DNA of 64,000 bases from contig CM036160.1 in NCBI GenBank assembly GCA_020631735.1, forward strand, positions 7,470,746 to 7,534,745, written 5' to 3'. Positions 10,191 to 20,958 of the stretch are shown piece by piece. The notes under the pieces are model-generated. The model saw only the letters and a program-made list of their open reading frames with translations. It was not told where the DNA came from and searched no databases. The translations under genes and the position numbers were made by a program. The stretch's first letter is position 1. Each line of letters begins with the position of its first letter. The DNA comes from Saccharum officinarum. Its lineage: Eukaryota > Streptophyta > Magnoliopsida > Poales > Poaceae.

Positions 10191-10840
10191 TGGTTTCTAC
10201 ATTGTGTTTTCTCTCCTTGTAAATACTTTACATTTGGCATGCTCTATTGTTTAAAAAGCTACAAAGGTGAGGTATATATTTAAGAATTTTGATATGTATG
10301 CATGCTATTTTTCAGATTTTGCTAGCCGCAAATTGCTACTGCCAGCGGAGACCGAATAATCGTTGCTGAGTTGAAGCATGATTGATAGAACCTGGACAAT
10401 TTACAAATCCTTCAAGTTTGGTTTATTAACTTGATATTGCTGGCCCGTTTCAGGGATGTTGTGCTTCGAATTGTTCAATATTGCATTAGTAGTTTAGTTT
10501 ATGCAAGACACCATGACCAATTATGGGCATCATGCCCTTCTTGTCTAGTTGCTCATTATTGTCTTACGAAGACCATGTTTTAGGTCTGCATATAATTTCA
10601 ATGGATCATGGAGGCATGGTAGGGTTGCAAGTCCACTCGGAACTGAAGATAAATTATGGTTGTTTTGACTTCAAAATTAATGAACATATGAGCGTTTCAG
10701 TTTCGCGTTTTGCGTTTCTGAAACAAGGGCAACACTTTCTGTTCAGTGTGGAATTAAAAATTACTCATGCTAGAGCAGCTTCTTGCATTCTTTCATTTCC
10801 CAGGTGTATAAATGTCTATGACCTATTTGGAACGGCTTAA
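10185..10840 (+). repeat. Inverted copy of F-box intron sequence
   Basis: Read on the plus strand, 10185-10420 is the reverse complement of intron sequence seen directly at about 18800-19015. Shared words, reversed, include ATAGAGCATGCC and AATTGTCCAGGTGCTATCAT. 10420-10840 is likewise the reverse of about 37930-38290. The 105-residue open frame here is the inverted counterpart of the 92-residue frame at 37924-38202. It marks an inversion breakpoint that truncated the neighbouring F-box fragment. Confidence 0.7.
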
Positions 10841-12061
10841 TTTTTAGGAGCTTTTGCAAAACACTAATTCTACTTTTTGTGAAGACAGTTTTCACCAACT
10901 ATTGTTTATCTAGTGCAACTCACAGAACTGCCACACAACTGTTTGATATACAACAGTATCTTATTACTTGCTACGTATCCAACATGAACATCTGTGGAAA
11001 ACATCGCAATTGTTCGAGTGTGATATTTGACTCGTCATACAATCGTTCTTGGTTAAAATTATACATGTGGCCAACATAAAGAATACTGATGTATCTTTAT
11101 TTTCCCTTTTTTTTATGTAGCTCGATGAGATATTATTGGGCCTGCGCAAATGCGAGCCTCACCCCATTATGATTTACTATATTTATTTTTCTCTTAAAGT
11201 AAATATGCTTAGCAAATGTTTATGAAAATTTTACAGAGAAAAAAAATGAAAAAATAGTTATGTGAGCTTTGGCATCTCCCTATGTTACACAACACATTTT
11301 CTGTTGAAGGAGTGAATGATAATGAAAGAGATTATAGTCAGATTTGATTTTCTCAGAATGGTGGTCTGGGCTAGTGAAGGAGGTTGTGTTTTGGGGTCTA
11401 GGGGCCTGGGAGCTCAAAGGGATGCATGCTACTAGGTGCTGGCCGAGGTGGAACTGACGGCCAGGTTTCTTCACCATGAGTGAAACTGACGGCCAGGTTT
11501 CATCTAAAAAATTCAATACAAATGTTCTTCAGTTTCTTCACCATGCGCATGCACACAAAACTGCATGAAAACTGAACAGTTACAAGTGGCCGTCTCAACT
11601 GAACTGAACAATAGACCAACAAGGCTGGGGGTGAAATACAATGCAGTTCGCAGACCAGGAACTTGATGAATACAACAACCAGTTTGCCATCGTGGTCTGG
11701 TGGTTGGGGAACTTTGTCCAAGTTGAATGACAACCGAATGATTCAGTAGGAAAGCAGTGCATATTCAGTTCACAGTGGCCGCGCCACGCATGGAGAGGGA
11801 AATGATTCGTGAGCCAATATAATAAACTAAAACATACTTCCATAATTGTACGCATAAACTAAAACATAGTCTTTGACTCGCAGAAATCCAATGAGCAGAG
11901 CACTAACTGGATAAGATAACTAGTATTGTTCTTACTGGAACTTTCTCAAGACAACAAAAAGGCCTGGAAACTCTAAAGCATCAGCTCTGCAACACGGTGG
12001 ATTTGTAGAACTGTTCAACAGAACGAAGCATCAACACCGCAAAGTGATGGATCTTAGAGGA
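10841..12061. other. Intergenic DNA and 3' flank of F-box copy 3
   Basis: 10841-11470 holds AT-rich sequence that I cannot assign. 11470-12061 is the unit 3' flank also found at 8190-8770, 17000-17550, 21600-22050, 31040-31440 and 36420-36850 (key words AACTGAATGATTC and CAGTGGCCACGCCA). No coding sequence is seen. Confidence 0.45.
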
Positions 12062-14410
12062 TCACTGAGTCTCCACAGGTGATTGCAGTGTGCCTCTAGC
12101 AAAACCTGAAAATAAAACAATAAAGCTTATGGTCATGTTCAGCATTCAAACATGTCCGTGAGCAAAATGAGCAACATAAGGAGCCTCAAGATTTACAAAA
12201 CTGTGTTTTTGGTGTGATTTTCAGATTGGCCACACAAGACCACAAGGGTGAAAAACAGGAGAATACATCAACAACCTCCTAGGTGTGTATTCAATGTCCC
12301 ATCCATATAGAGTTTTCAATGGTTTTCTTATGTCTCTAAATTTACAGACAATGTAACTTGCCTAGACATTTTCTACTTCCTTCTGTTATAAATAAAGTTT
12401 GACTACAGTGACAATCTATGAAGGATAAAGCTTTCAACCAGCTTATGGATCAGGAAATCATACTTACATGAGCTAGAACGCCACAATACACAAATTATGA
12501 AGGTTTACATTGTTTTTATAGAGGAATTTTTAGATTCGCCATACAAGGGTTAAACAGGACAATAGATCAATGGTCTCCTAGCTGTGCATTCATTTTCCTG
12601 AGCACATATATCATTGTCGAAGTTTTTCTTGTTTCTTTATATCTAAATCAAGCATTACTTATCTTAGCAACTTGTGCTATCTTCAAAGCCGTATGAGCAA
12701 CATGCTAAGTTTAAGGACTTCCAGCATCTTATTTTTGTGTGATTTTCAGATTGGCCAAACAAAGGTGATACAGAACAAAAGATAAACAACCTCCTTGGTA
12801 TGTGTTGAATGTTTTGACCACATATAATTGTCAACGTTTTCCTTGTGTCTCTAAATCTAAATGCAATATTAACTATCTAATCTATCTAAATACAATATTA
12901 CTGATATAAACATTTTCTATTTCCATCTGCCCAAACGGCCAAACCGGAGCATTATTGAAGCAATTATTTTTTTAAGTTCAACGGTAAATGTGCATAAGCC
13001 TATAACCATGTTATGGGTCGACAATCAATATCAACATGCATATCAATTTTGAAGCTTTCATTGTGATTTGGGTGTGATCATCAGACTGGGGCATTGCAAG
13101 TGTTAAACTGGACGATATTCCCACAACCTCCTACTAGTACATAAATTTTCTCAATCACATATATCTTCTCGATGTCTTTCTTGTGTCTCAAAATCAAAAT
13201 CAAGTGTAACTTATCTAGATAATACACATTACCTTAACACTAACAGAAGTATGACTAGATATGACTGACTAAATAGTCACATTGCAGTGAAGCAAACAAA
13301 GATGGGGAAGCACGAGATGCAGTACCAGCTGGAGTGTAGAAGCTCACGTAGGGAAAGACATGTTTGACATTGCCCATCTCACACACCTTCCTGGTCAGCA
13401 ATGAATTGAGCTCAATAGTGAAGATTCCATTGTCATCTGCGCTCAAGAAAATGACATTGGCGTCTTCAGCAAATCCACTCAACCATGCTGAACTCATGCC
13501 AATGTCAGCCGGGAGGAGATGGATGAGATCAATGAGCACCCATTTGGCATCTCCGTTAGGACCCGTCTCAGTCGACCACATGGCTAGGATGCCATCATAA
13601 AAGGTGGCTAATCCCAGCCCACCATTGCTTGCTGTCATGACAATGGTGCTGCTGCCGAGAAAGTAATTGGCAGCAGGAGGTAGCTCCATCACCGACAGGC
13701 CATGCCCACCCAGAACATCATACCGCAGCAGCGTGCCAGAGCGGGTGACAAAGTAGAGCGCACCCCCCACGAGCACGGCGGGACGGTCCTCAAGGCTGCA
13801 CTGGTTGTGCTCGTCCTCCAGGTACAGGTCAGTCTGTGCGCTCGTCTCGCTGGTCTCAGACGAGTAGAAGCAGCCGTAGGCAAGGCAGTGCACGTCTTCA
13901 TACTCTTCATACATAGCCACGCCCACACTGGCCAGTAGGAACGGCCCCCCGCTGCAGGTGCTGTGGTCGTAGCTGGCGCCTGCGGCGCAGAGCACCGCGT
14001 GGTTGGTGTAGATGCGCGTCGTCAGGGATCCGGCGCTCGCGGCCGGTGACGGGGTCCCAGACGACGAACTCCGTGGAGCCGTAGTCGTAGAGGAGGGCGT
14101 GGCCGTGGCGGCAGTCGAGCACGACGCAGGTGCGGTGGGCGGCGGCGGCAGCGTGCGGGCGGAACGCCGTGGTGGGGACGAAGCGCGCGAGGCCGCCGTC
14201 GGTCGGGTTGTGGAGGAAGCCGAGCACGCTGGATGTCCCGTGGAAGGCGCGGTAGCGGCGGAGGAAGGCGGGGTCGGTGAGGGTCCGGAGCCAGGGCTTG
14301 CAGACGGCGGAGGCGCGCACGAGGCCCGCGGGGTCGTCCCGTGGCAGGCGGAGCAGGATCTCGGCGACGGCGTCGGGGATCAGCTCCGGCATCGGCGGCG
14401 GCAGCGCCAT
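12062..14410 (-). pseudogene. F-box protein gene, array copy 3, one frameshift
   Basis: The start at 14410 (MALPPPMPELIPDAVAEIL) has a good plant context and aligns with the other copies. An upstream in-frame ATG at 14581 would add 57 unrelated residues and is rejected. The F-box is residues about 7-52 (LPRDDPAGLVRASAVCKPW). The C-terminal domain follows with LDCRHGHALL and VWDPVTGRERRI. Near 14005-14020 one base is gained or lost: RRIPDDA in one frame continues as RIYTNHAVLCAAG in the next. From there the frame is open to HVFPYVSFYTPA. Exon 1 ends at 13326 (donor G/GTACTG). Exon 2 is 12105-12062 (GFARGTLQSPVETQ-stop). Everything else is intact, so a sequencing slip in a functional gene is possible. 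Expected role: SCF substrate receptor. Confidence 0.8.
12170..13250. repeat. Four diverged tandem units of about 270 bp in the F-box intron
   Basis: Each unit carries GAAGGTTTACATTGTG, then GATTTTCAGATTGGCC, then AACAACCTCCTAGGTGTG, then CACATATATCGTTGTCG-like words. Units start near 12170, 12490, 12720 and 13060. The same family fills the introns of the other array members (8900-9420, 17680-17870, 22160-23000, 31540-32510, 36970-37960 and the second-copy equivalents). They may be remnants of an old repeat that expanded before the genes duplicated. No function is visible. Confidence 0.7.
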
Positions 14411-14823
14411 GGGGATCAGCTCCGGTGGTGCGAGGGTTTGGGTGAGAAATGTCCGGATGGGGAATTGGCGGATTTTGGGTGGGGGAAAGCTGAAGAAGTG
14501 AAGAGAGAGACTGCAAGACCGCTTGGAGTTGGTGCCGGCTCCACCAGTGGGGTTCACGTAAAAATAAAAAAAATGGCTCACGATGTACTACATTTTTAAA
14601 AGAACGTGGTCACTGAATTCGGTTAAGATGTTTTTTTGGAATTGGAATTCAATTTTGTGCGTAGCATGATTTTCTTCGGAATATTATTTCACAATTTCAC
14701 TTTGTTTGGGCTACTGACATATTTAATTTCTCTATATGAACCGTAAGGTACTGAAATTGAGCCATCACTGCCATAGTTTTCAGATTTGGACGTAGTTGAC
14801 TGGTCGCTCAAGTGTAGTTCACG

Positions 14824-15116
14824 CCTTGTTTTGTTTCCCTCGCTAAGCTTAGCAGCTAAACGATAGACTAAACTTTAGTCACTCGATGGTTGGTTTGGGT
14901 GATTAAAAAAGTTCTTTTAGTCACCTTTAGTTATGGTGTTTGACTCTAAAGTGACTAAATGAGACTAAAAGGTGAGGTTTAGTCTCATATAGCAACATCT
15001 GGTGACTAGTTGGCTAGAGCCCATTTAGTCTCATTTAGTCATAGTGTTTGGGTAAAAAGTGACTAAATGAGACTAGATTTAGCTGACTAAAGTTCAACAC
15101 GGGGAACCACACACCC
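14824..15116. mobile_element. MITE-like element rich in TTTAGTC/GACTAAA inverted words
   Basis: The left end (CTTGTTTTGTTTCCCTCGCT) and the inverse of the right end (GTGTGTGGTTCCCCGTGTTG) are imperfect inverted repeats. Between them the words AGTCACTTTAGT and GTGACTAAATGAGACTAAA recur in both orientations. This is the general form of a large class of grass MITEs with GTTTGGTTCCC ends. The target duplication was not resolved. Confidence 0.55.
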
Positions 15117-15140
15117 CAATTAGGGGATGGTTTAATTGAA

Positions 15141-16122
15141 CGATAATGCTCCTGTCGGTCGTACTTGCGACTAGACAGACCCCACCCGCGTCATTGGCTC
15201 CCGAAACAGACCCGCCCGCGCCACCTCCATCCGCATCGCCCGCTCGCTCTGTGGCGTCTATGTGCCCCTGCTCGCAGGACGGATCCCGCCCTCCCCTATG
15301 CCGCCCCTGTCCGTACTCACGCCTCCCGTTGCAGTCGCGCTCTATCCGCCTACCGAGGTCCGTGCCACCAACGAGCTCCACACTGGTGACTTTCGTGCCA
15401 CTCCGTGGCATCGAGCTCCACGCTGACGTCGAGGTCCTCCTCGACGAGCCTCCATTTTCGTCAAAACAATAAGTAGATGTTGCACTTGAAAGCGCATATT
15501 GCAAGCGTATGTTTTAAGTATTTCAGATGTTTTAGAGGTACGTTGCAAGTGTTTCATATGGATGTTGCAAAAGTAGATCGAGATGTTGCATATATTGCAA
15601 TAGTTGTACACATATGTTTCAATCTTTTGTTCCCAATGTTTCATCTGTTTTTCAGACATATGAATGTTGCAGATGTTTCACACATATGTTTGCAAGTGTT
15701 TTTCAAACACGAATGTTGCATATGTTTCACACATATGTTGCCAAGTGTTTTATCTCGATGCTGCGTATGTTTTTGCAATGGTTTCAAGTGTTTTTCAGGT
15801 GTTTTTGCAAGTGTTTTAGATGCATGTTTCAAGTATTTCATCTACCTTCAGACGTATGTTGCAAGTATTGCATCTGAATATTTCAAAAATAGATCGGGTG
15901 TTGCATCTCTCTCCGCACCTTTTGCTATCTCGCCTCGGTGTCTCCTCCCCTCCTCCCAGCGCCGGTTGGACACCCGCTGCCTCCTCCCTCTATTCTCAAT
16001 GCTGGTGACATTCGGGGCGACACAGGTCCCATGTGGACGCGCGAAACTGCGCGGAAAAATGACTGTAGGTGCAGGTGTCCGAATGCCCCATCCGTTCTAA
16101 CGTCTGGGCGGTAGACGCTCCA
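15141..16122. mobile_element. Mutator-like non-autonomous element with 9-bp target duplication
   Basis: The 9-bp word TTAATTGAA occurs at 15132-15140 and again at 16123-16131, exactly bounding a distinct block. A 9-bp duplication is the hallmark of Mutator-like insertions. The body has a GC-rich left part and a TGTTGCA-repeat right part (15475-15900), and ends GGGCATTCGGAC-like on the inverse strand. The two ends are not good inverted repeats, so it would be a non-TIR or worn MULE. No transposase is present. Open frames are low-complexity shadows. Confidence 0.6.
15475..15900 (+). repeat. Degenerate tandem array of TGTTGCA / AAGTGTTT words
   Basis: Words such as ATGTTGCAAGTGTTT, TGTTTCACACATATGTT and AGATGTTGCA recur every 20-40 bp. 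This gives cysteine/phenylalanine-rich open frames on the plus strand and lysine/histidine-rich ones on the minus strand, which are not genes. A related array in the opposite orientation (TGCAACA words) is at 34915-35355, also inside a transposon-like block. Confidence 0.8.
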
Positions 16123-16131
16123 TTAATTGAA

Positions 16132-17555
16132 ATCTAGCTAAAATTAACATTAGTGGGTTCAAACGCTCTAGCTAACAATCCAACTAATAGCTTATAAGAT
16201 GAACTTCCCAGCTAATAAGAAGTTTTTAACTTGCCGATCTAAGTACTACTTGGAAAATCCAAACGCGGCTCGACTAATAGGTTAGCTAATAATCCATTAA
16301 TAAAAGCTATTATTAGCTGATTTTCCTCTACTAGCTGTTAACCATAAGTACATGCACGTTCGAAAAAATATAAGTACTAATGGAAATCTACTTGATTCAT
16401 TATATGAACCACAATGTACTGAAGATGAACACTGCGATAGTTTCAGGTTCAGATGTAGTCCTAACTTGACAGACACCGGAGCCAAAGCTTAGATAGGATT
16501 CTGTTAGTCCTGTGGAGGCGATGGCAATCTACCACGATCCTATAAACAAACTTGTGACCATCTAAGCCTTCACAGCTGGGCAGTGAACTGTGAGCATTTC
16601 TGATAATCCCAGAATGTTTGCAATGCTGAATGTAAGCTTCAAGCAGGCCAGATGCAAGGTAACTGATAAACTTGTGACATGCTCCCTCCGTTCCAAACTA
16701 TAAGTCGCTTTGTCTTTTTTGGTATATTCATTTTGGTATGCATCTAAAGAATGATGAGGATTTCTTTTACGCGGACAAGCTGGGAAGCATTTAGTTAGTC
16801 CATTTTCTCGATTGCAAGCATCTAAAAATCCTATTACAAGCAAAAGAATGGAGAAACATAGCTTCTAAAGTTACCAAACTGTGCAAGGCACTATGCAATA
16901 TGATTATCTCAATGATAGAGAAACGTTATATATCTTTTTCAGGAGAAGAGACACCTAGACCATTTTTTTAGAACCCAAAACCACAGTTACAAATGGCCAT
17001 ACGTGTTGACAGAACTGAACAATAGCTCAACACAGCTGGAGAAACAATACAAGCCAGTTCTCAAATCAGGCTCTTGTCGAATTCAACATGAACAATGTTA
17101 GTCATCACGATCTGGTAATTGGCGAACCTTATCCAAGTAGAACGGAAACTGAATGATTCAAAACGAAAAGATTGTATATTCAGTTCCCAGTGTGGCCACG
17201 CCATGTATGGACTGAGAAATAACTCATGATCCAAAATAGTAAAGTGAAACATACTTATCTTGTCCGTGCTAAACTAAAACGTAGTCTTTATTCAAGTTAA
17301 CAGAAAATCAAATGAGCAGAACACTAATTGAATAAGATAACTGTACTATTCTCACTTCTCACTGAAACTTTCTCAAGAGGAAACAAATTAATGGACTAGA
17401 CACTAGAAAGCATCAGGTCTGCAAGATGGTCGATTTATTGAACTGCTCAACGGAATAGAAAACGCTAGCGAAGCATCAGCATTGTGTAGTGATGAATTGG
17501 TCCACATTCCAGTTTCCAGATTATATCCTTGAATAGCACCTGACGCTTAGGAAGA
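16132..17555. other. MITE-rich 3' flank of F-box copy 4
   Basis: 16132-16330 holds AGCTAATA/TATTAGCT inverted words typical of a small MITE. 16350-17555 aligns with 21030-22049, the 3' flank of the next unit. Inside it, about 68 bp at 16681-16748 starting CTCCCTCCGTTCCAAAC (the Stowaway end motif) are absent from the paralogue, so a Stowaway-type fragment inserted here. No gene is seen. Confidence 0.5.
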
Positions 17556-20447
17556 TCAGTGAGTCCCTACAGTTGACAGCTGTGCGCCTCTAGCACAAGC
17601 TGAAAATCAAACAATAAAAATCATAATCATGTTATAGATCAGCAATCAAACATGCATGAGCCGAAGGAGCAACATATTGAGACTTGAGGTTTACATAATT
17701 GTGTTTTCAGCAAGGTATTCAGACTGGCTTCACAAGGGTGGAAACAAGAAAATCGATCCACAACATCCTAGGCCTCTATTCAGTGTCTCGACCACAGATA
17801 GTTTTCAATGCTTTTCCTATGCCTGTACATATAAATGCAATTTAACTTATCTAAATACATCTTGTATTCCTTCTATCAACCATACCATTGTCCATCGATA
17901 TAACACTAACAGAGTTAAGATTATCTGCAAATCTGGAACATGGTCTTCACATGCAGCAGGACGATGGCAAGTGACTAGACAGGAAAGCATAATTGATCAT
18001 GGTGTCTTGCATAAACTAAACTGCCAACACAATACTGAACATTTCAAAGCACAACAGGCCCTGAAATGGGCAGGCAATGTACAGCAATGTGAGACCCAGC
18101 CATTGGTACTGTAGCAGCGTGGAACATGGTAGCTACGAAATTTAGTACCCCATAGGAAGCCGAGGGAGGACTGAACCAAGTTAGAAGTCTGGACATGGGA
18201 CACTGTTAACTCCGTATCAATCCTTTTGCGCGAAGTGAGGATAAAAGTGCAAGAGAGTTAATTGCAGGTATTATTCATTTAATGTGTAGAGTGGGCCTTA
18301 GCCGTTTTTCCGGGTCAGGACGTTACAAATGGTATTCAGAGCCAACTCTCGCAGTTTTACGGACGTATGGCTCGGGAGCTTAGACAGGTTGCGCATGGCT
18401 CTGCAAGAGCATAGCGCTTGGGCCGGGGAGCTGGGAATATGAACGTGGCTAAGAGAGTCGATCCTGGACATTTGTCCTACTAGGTAGCTTGGTTCAGCGT
18501 TCGACGAGGATGTCGAATCCTTTGAGGGTGGGTGAACGTGAGACCTAACCCATTGGTATAGCAGCACGGAACAATATAGCTACGAAATTTAGTATCACAT
18601 CGGAAGCTGAGGGAGGGCTGAATCAGGTTAAAAGCCTGGACTTGGGAGGCTGTTAACTCCATATCGATCCTTTTGCACGAAGCGAGGATAAAAACGCGAG
18701 TTAATTAGCAGGTGTTATTCATTTAACATGTAGAGTGGGTCTTAGCCATTTTTCCGGGTCGGGGCGTTATAAGCAAACACAACTTGAAGGAATTGTGAAT
18801 TGTCCAGGTGCTATCATGCTTCAACTCACTCGCTATTGTTTTGTTTCCACTGGCAGTGGTGATTTGCAGCTATCAAAATATGAAAAGTAGCATGCACAGA
18901 TATTAAAATTGTTACATAGCTCACCTGTGTAGCTTTCTGAGATGAACAATAGAGCATGCCTAACGTAAAATATTTACAAGGAGTGCAAACACAATGTACA
19001 AACCAAAAGGCCATAAGCCAGTGATTTGTCAGTGAAGTTCCAAAGGTTCACAGGGCTGGGGTCTTCCATTTTGAGCTTCAAAATTAGACTGGCCAACGAG
19101 GATACATCAAAATATTAGATTAACAACTTGTTGGTAGTTGTTAAAATCAAAGTCAACTATATTTCCAGGACGCACATGTTGACTACCATAAACGCTACCT
19201 ACGACTAGGAGCCCAATGGACCAAAATCAGATTGACCATGTATTGTTAGATATTCAGTCTTCCCTAGCATAGATAGCATCTATTTCCATTCAACTAAAAT
19301 GTCTACATCGCAGAACATCATGTATATAGATAGAAGTTGTAAAGTGCCGTATCATATAAGTAAATAACAAGGGAATTTATTTACCTGGAATGTAAAAACT
19401 CGAGTAGGGGAAGACATCATAGTAGTGGTACTCAGGGTTGCCTAATTTCTTGAAACGCCCTGATTTTAGCTCAAACATGAAGCCACTACCACCGTCACCC
19501 AGTAAGAGAAAATCCATGCCCTCAGCAAATCCAATAACATTCATGCGGAGGTAACCTGTCCGAGGAATAATAGGAACTAGATTGTTAAGCAAGACGACTC
19601 TATCTTGTACCCATCCCATAGCTCCACCCAGATTCACCTTTCTCGCCCACAAGTGGAGGGTTGAATCATTAACGTCGGCCAACCCCAGCGAATCGTCCTC
19701 CATTGTCATGAGGACAGGCCGACTGATGTAGATGCATGATGGCAAGCTAATCATGGTCAAGCAATGCTTTCCCAGATCATACTTGAGAATTCCGGTATAT
19801 GTGAGTAAGAAGATTTGGTCTCCAACAAGGGCCCCACGTTTTTCCCACACGTGGGATTTTTCAGGTAGCTGCACGGAGGCCGGTGCGCTCCATGCATCAG
19901 ACTCGCGATTGGACGAGTAGACCAATGCACTAATAGCCTTGGTGCCTTCGAGTGGGCTGTTCACAAGGACCACAACGAAAGGGCCGCCGTGGCAGGCACG
20001 GTGGTTGCAGCCTGCCGCCGCACAAAGAACCACGCCAGAGCGGCGAAATGAGTCCGGGTCAGGATCGGCAAACAACTTGTGGTCGCCGGTGAAAGGATCC
20101 CACACAGCGAGATTTTCCCTCTTGCCGCCTACCGAGTCGAGGAGGACACGGCCATGGCGGCAGTCGAGAGCCCGGCATCCGAATGGTGGCTGGAGGAAAG
20201 GGACGCCTGTTGTGATGGTGACGAAGCGGCCGGCTTTTCTGTAGCCACTACATACGTAGCCGAGGAGGGGAGGTGTTCGATGGAACTCGCGGTAGCGGTG
20301 GGGGAAGGTGGAATCGGACAGGATACGGCGCCAGAGCTTGCAGACAAGGGAGGCGCGTACGAGACACGCGGGATCGTCGGGCGGGAGACGGATGAGGATC
20401 TCAGCGATGGCGTCGTCGAACAGCTCAGGCAGCGGCGGCGGCGCCAT
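17556..20447 (-). CDS. F-box protein gene, array copy 4, intact, two exons
   Basis: Exon 1 (20447-19385) starts at MAPPPLPELFDD. This start aligns with the other copies, whereas an in-frame ATG at 20495 adds 16 non-conserved residues. F-box at residues about 7-50 (LPPDDPACLVRASLVCKLWR). The C-terminal domain has CRALDCRHGR (91-100), LAVWDP (113-118), LCAAAGCNHRACHGGPF (141-157), ALVGDQIF, LHLWARKV, VIGFAEGMD and VFPYSSFYIP. Exon 1 ends at a phase-1 donor (CCAG/GTAAAT). Exon 2 (17599-17556, after TTTTCAG) continues as ACARGAQLSTVGTH-stop, giving about 368 residues. The 1.8-kb intron contains a TRIM retrotransposon. A TATATATA box lies 150 bp upstream. Role: the F-box would bind SKP1 in an SCF ubiquitin ligase and the C-terminal domain would select the substrate, which is unknown. 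No lesions are visible. Confidence 0.88.
18088..18771 (+). mobile_element. TRIM: miniature LTR retrotransposon in the F-box intron
   Basis: Two direct repeats, 18088-18327 and 18537-18771 (about 240 and 235 bp), both start near TGTGAGACC/CGTGAGACC and end CGTTACA/CGTTATA. Just inside the left repeat is TGGTATTCAGAGCC, a one-base variant of the plant primer-binding site for initiator Met tRNA. The internal part is only about 209 bp and has no gag-pol. AGCAA flanks both sides (18083-18087 and 18772-18776). The paralogous introns show the empty site (TACAGCAAACAC at 38340 and near 32868). This is a complete, non-autonomous TRIM-type element. The diverged LTRs indicate an old insertion. Confidence 0.85.
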
Positions 20448-20597
20448 GGGCGGTGGCCGTGCGAGGCGGAGGCGGAGGCAAAGCGACCTGATCATCTATT
20501 CGTCATCGTCTCTCGTCTCGGATGCCTGTGCATCTGTCTCGTACTTTATTTGGACCGACCTTTGACCTAGTTTCGTTTGAATGGGCCACGGTCCGCG

Positions 20598-20605
20598 TAT
20601 ATATA
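20598..20605 (-). promoter_or_regulatory. TATA box of F-box copy 4
   Basis: TATATATA in a GC-richer surround (minus strand: GCTATATATACGCGG), about 150 bp upstream of the start codon. This is a plausible distance for a plant core promoter with a leader of about 120 bp. It is inferred from motif and position only. Confidence 0.5.
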
Positions 20606-20734
20606 GCAAAATCAAAGGCCCAGAACTAAGACAACGGAAAGGAGATCCAGGTCCACTTAGCCCTAAGTACTAACTATTATTCTGCTAAAAAAGACTAATT
20701 ATTATTAAATGTAGAAACCAAAGGGGGCTCAATT

Positions 20735-20958
20735 AATAAGTTACTTTGCACCAGGCCCGTGCTTTATTGGCAAATGAGTTCAACTACTGTGATGTTTCTT
20801 GTAATAATGTTGCTCATGAACTATCTCAGCTAGGTTTGAGAAGGAACCCGGGTCAGCCATGTGTCTGGTCCGATCCCCTTCCGAACTTTGTAGTTTCTCT
20901 TGTGGATTATGATATCACTGATCCCATGCTTTAAATGAATGAATGAGCATTGTGTCAA
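20735..20958 (+). mobile_element. 5'-truncated LINE fragment (RNase H-like end plus poly(A))
   Basis: The plus strand encodes EFNYCDVSCNNVAHELSQLG then WSDPLPNFVVSLVDYD to a stop at 20932-20934, followed by CAAAAAAAATAATAA. The VAHELAxLG...LPxFVxxLVxxD pattern is the end of the RVT_3 RNase H-like domain found at the 3' end of plant LINE ORF2. Only the last 60 or so residues remain. It sits upstream of F-box copy 4, between two array units. Confidence 0.7.

Noticed and set aside
14411..14581. N-terminal extension of F-box copy 3 from an upstream in-frame ATG
   Set aside because: The extra 57 residues have no counterpart in the other copies and read like 5' UTR. The ATG at 14410 aligns with the family start.
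15477..16100. 207-codon Cys/Phe-rich frame on the plus strand
   Set aside because: It is translation of the degenerate TGTTGCA array, not a protein gene.
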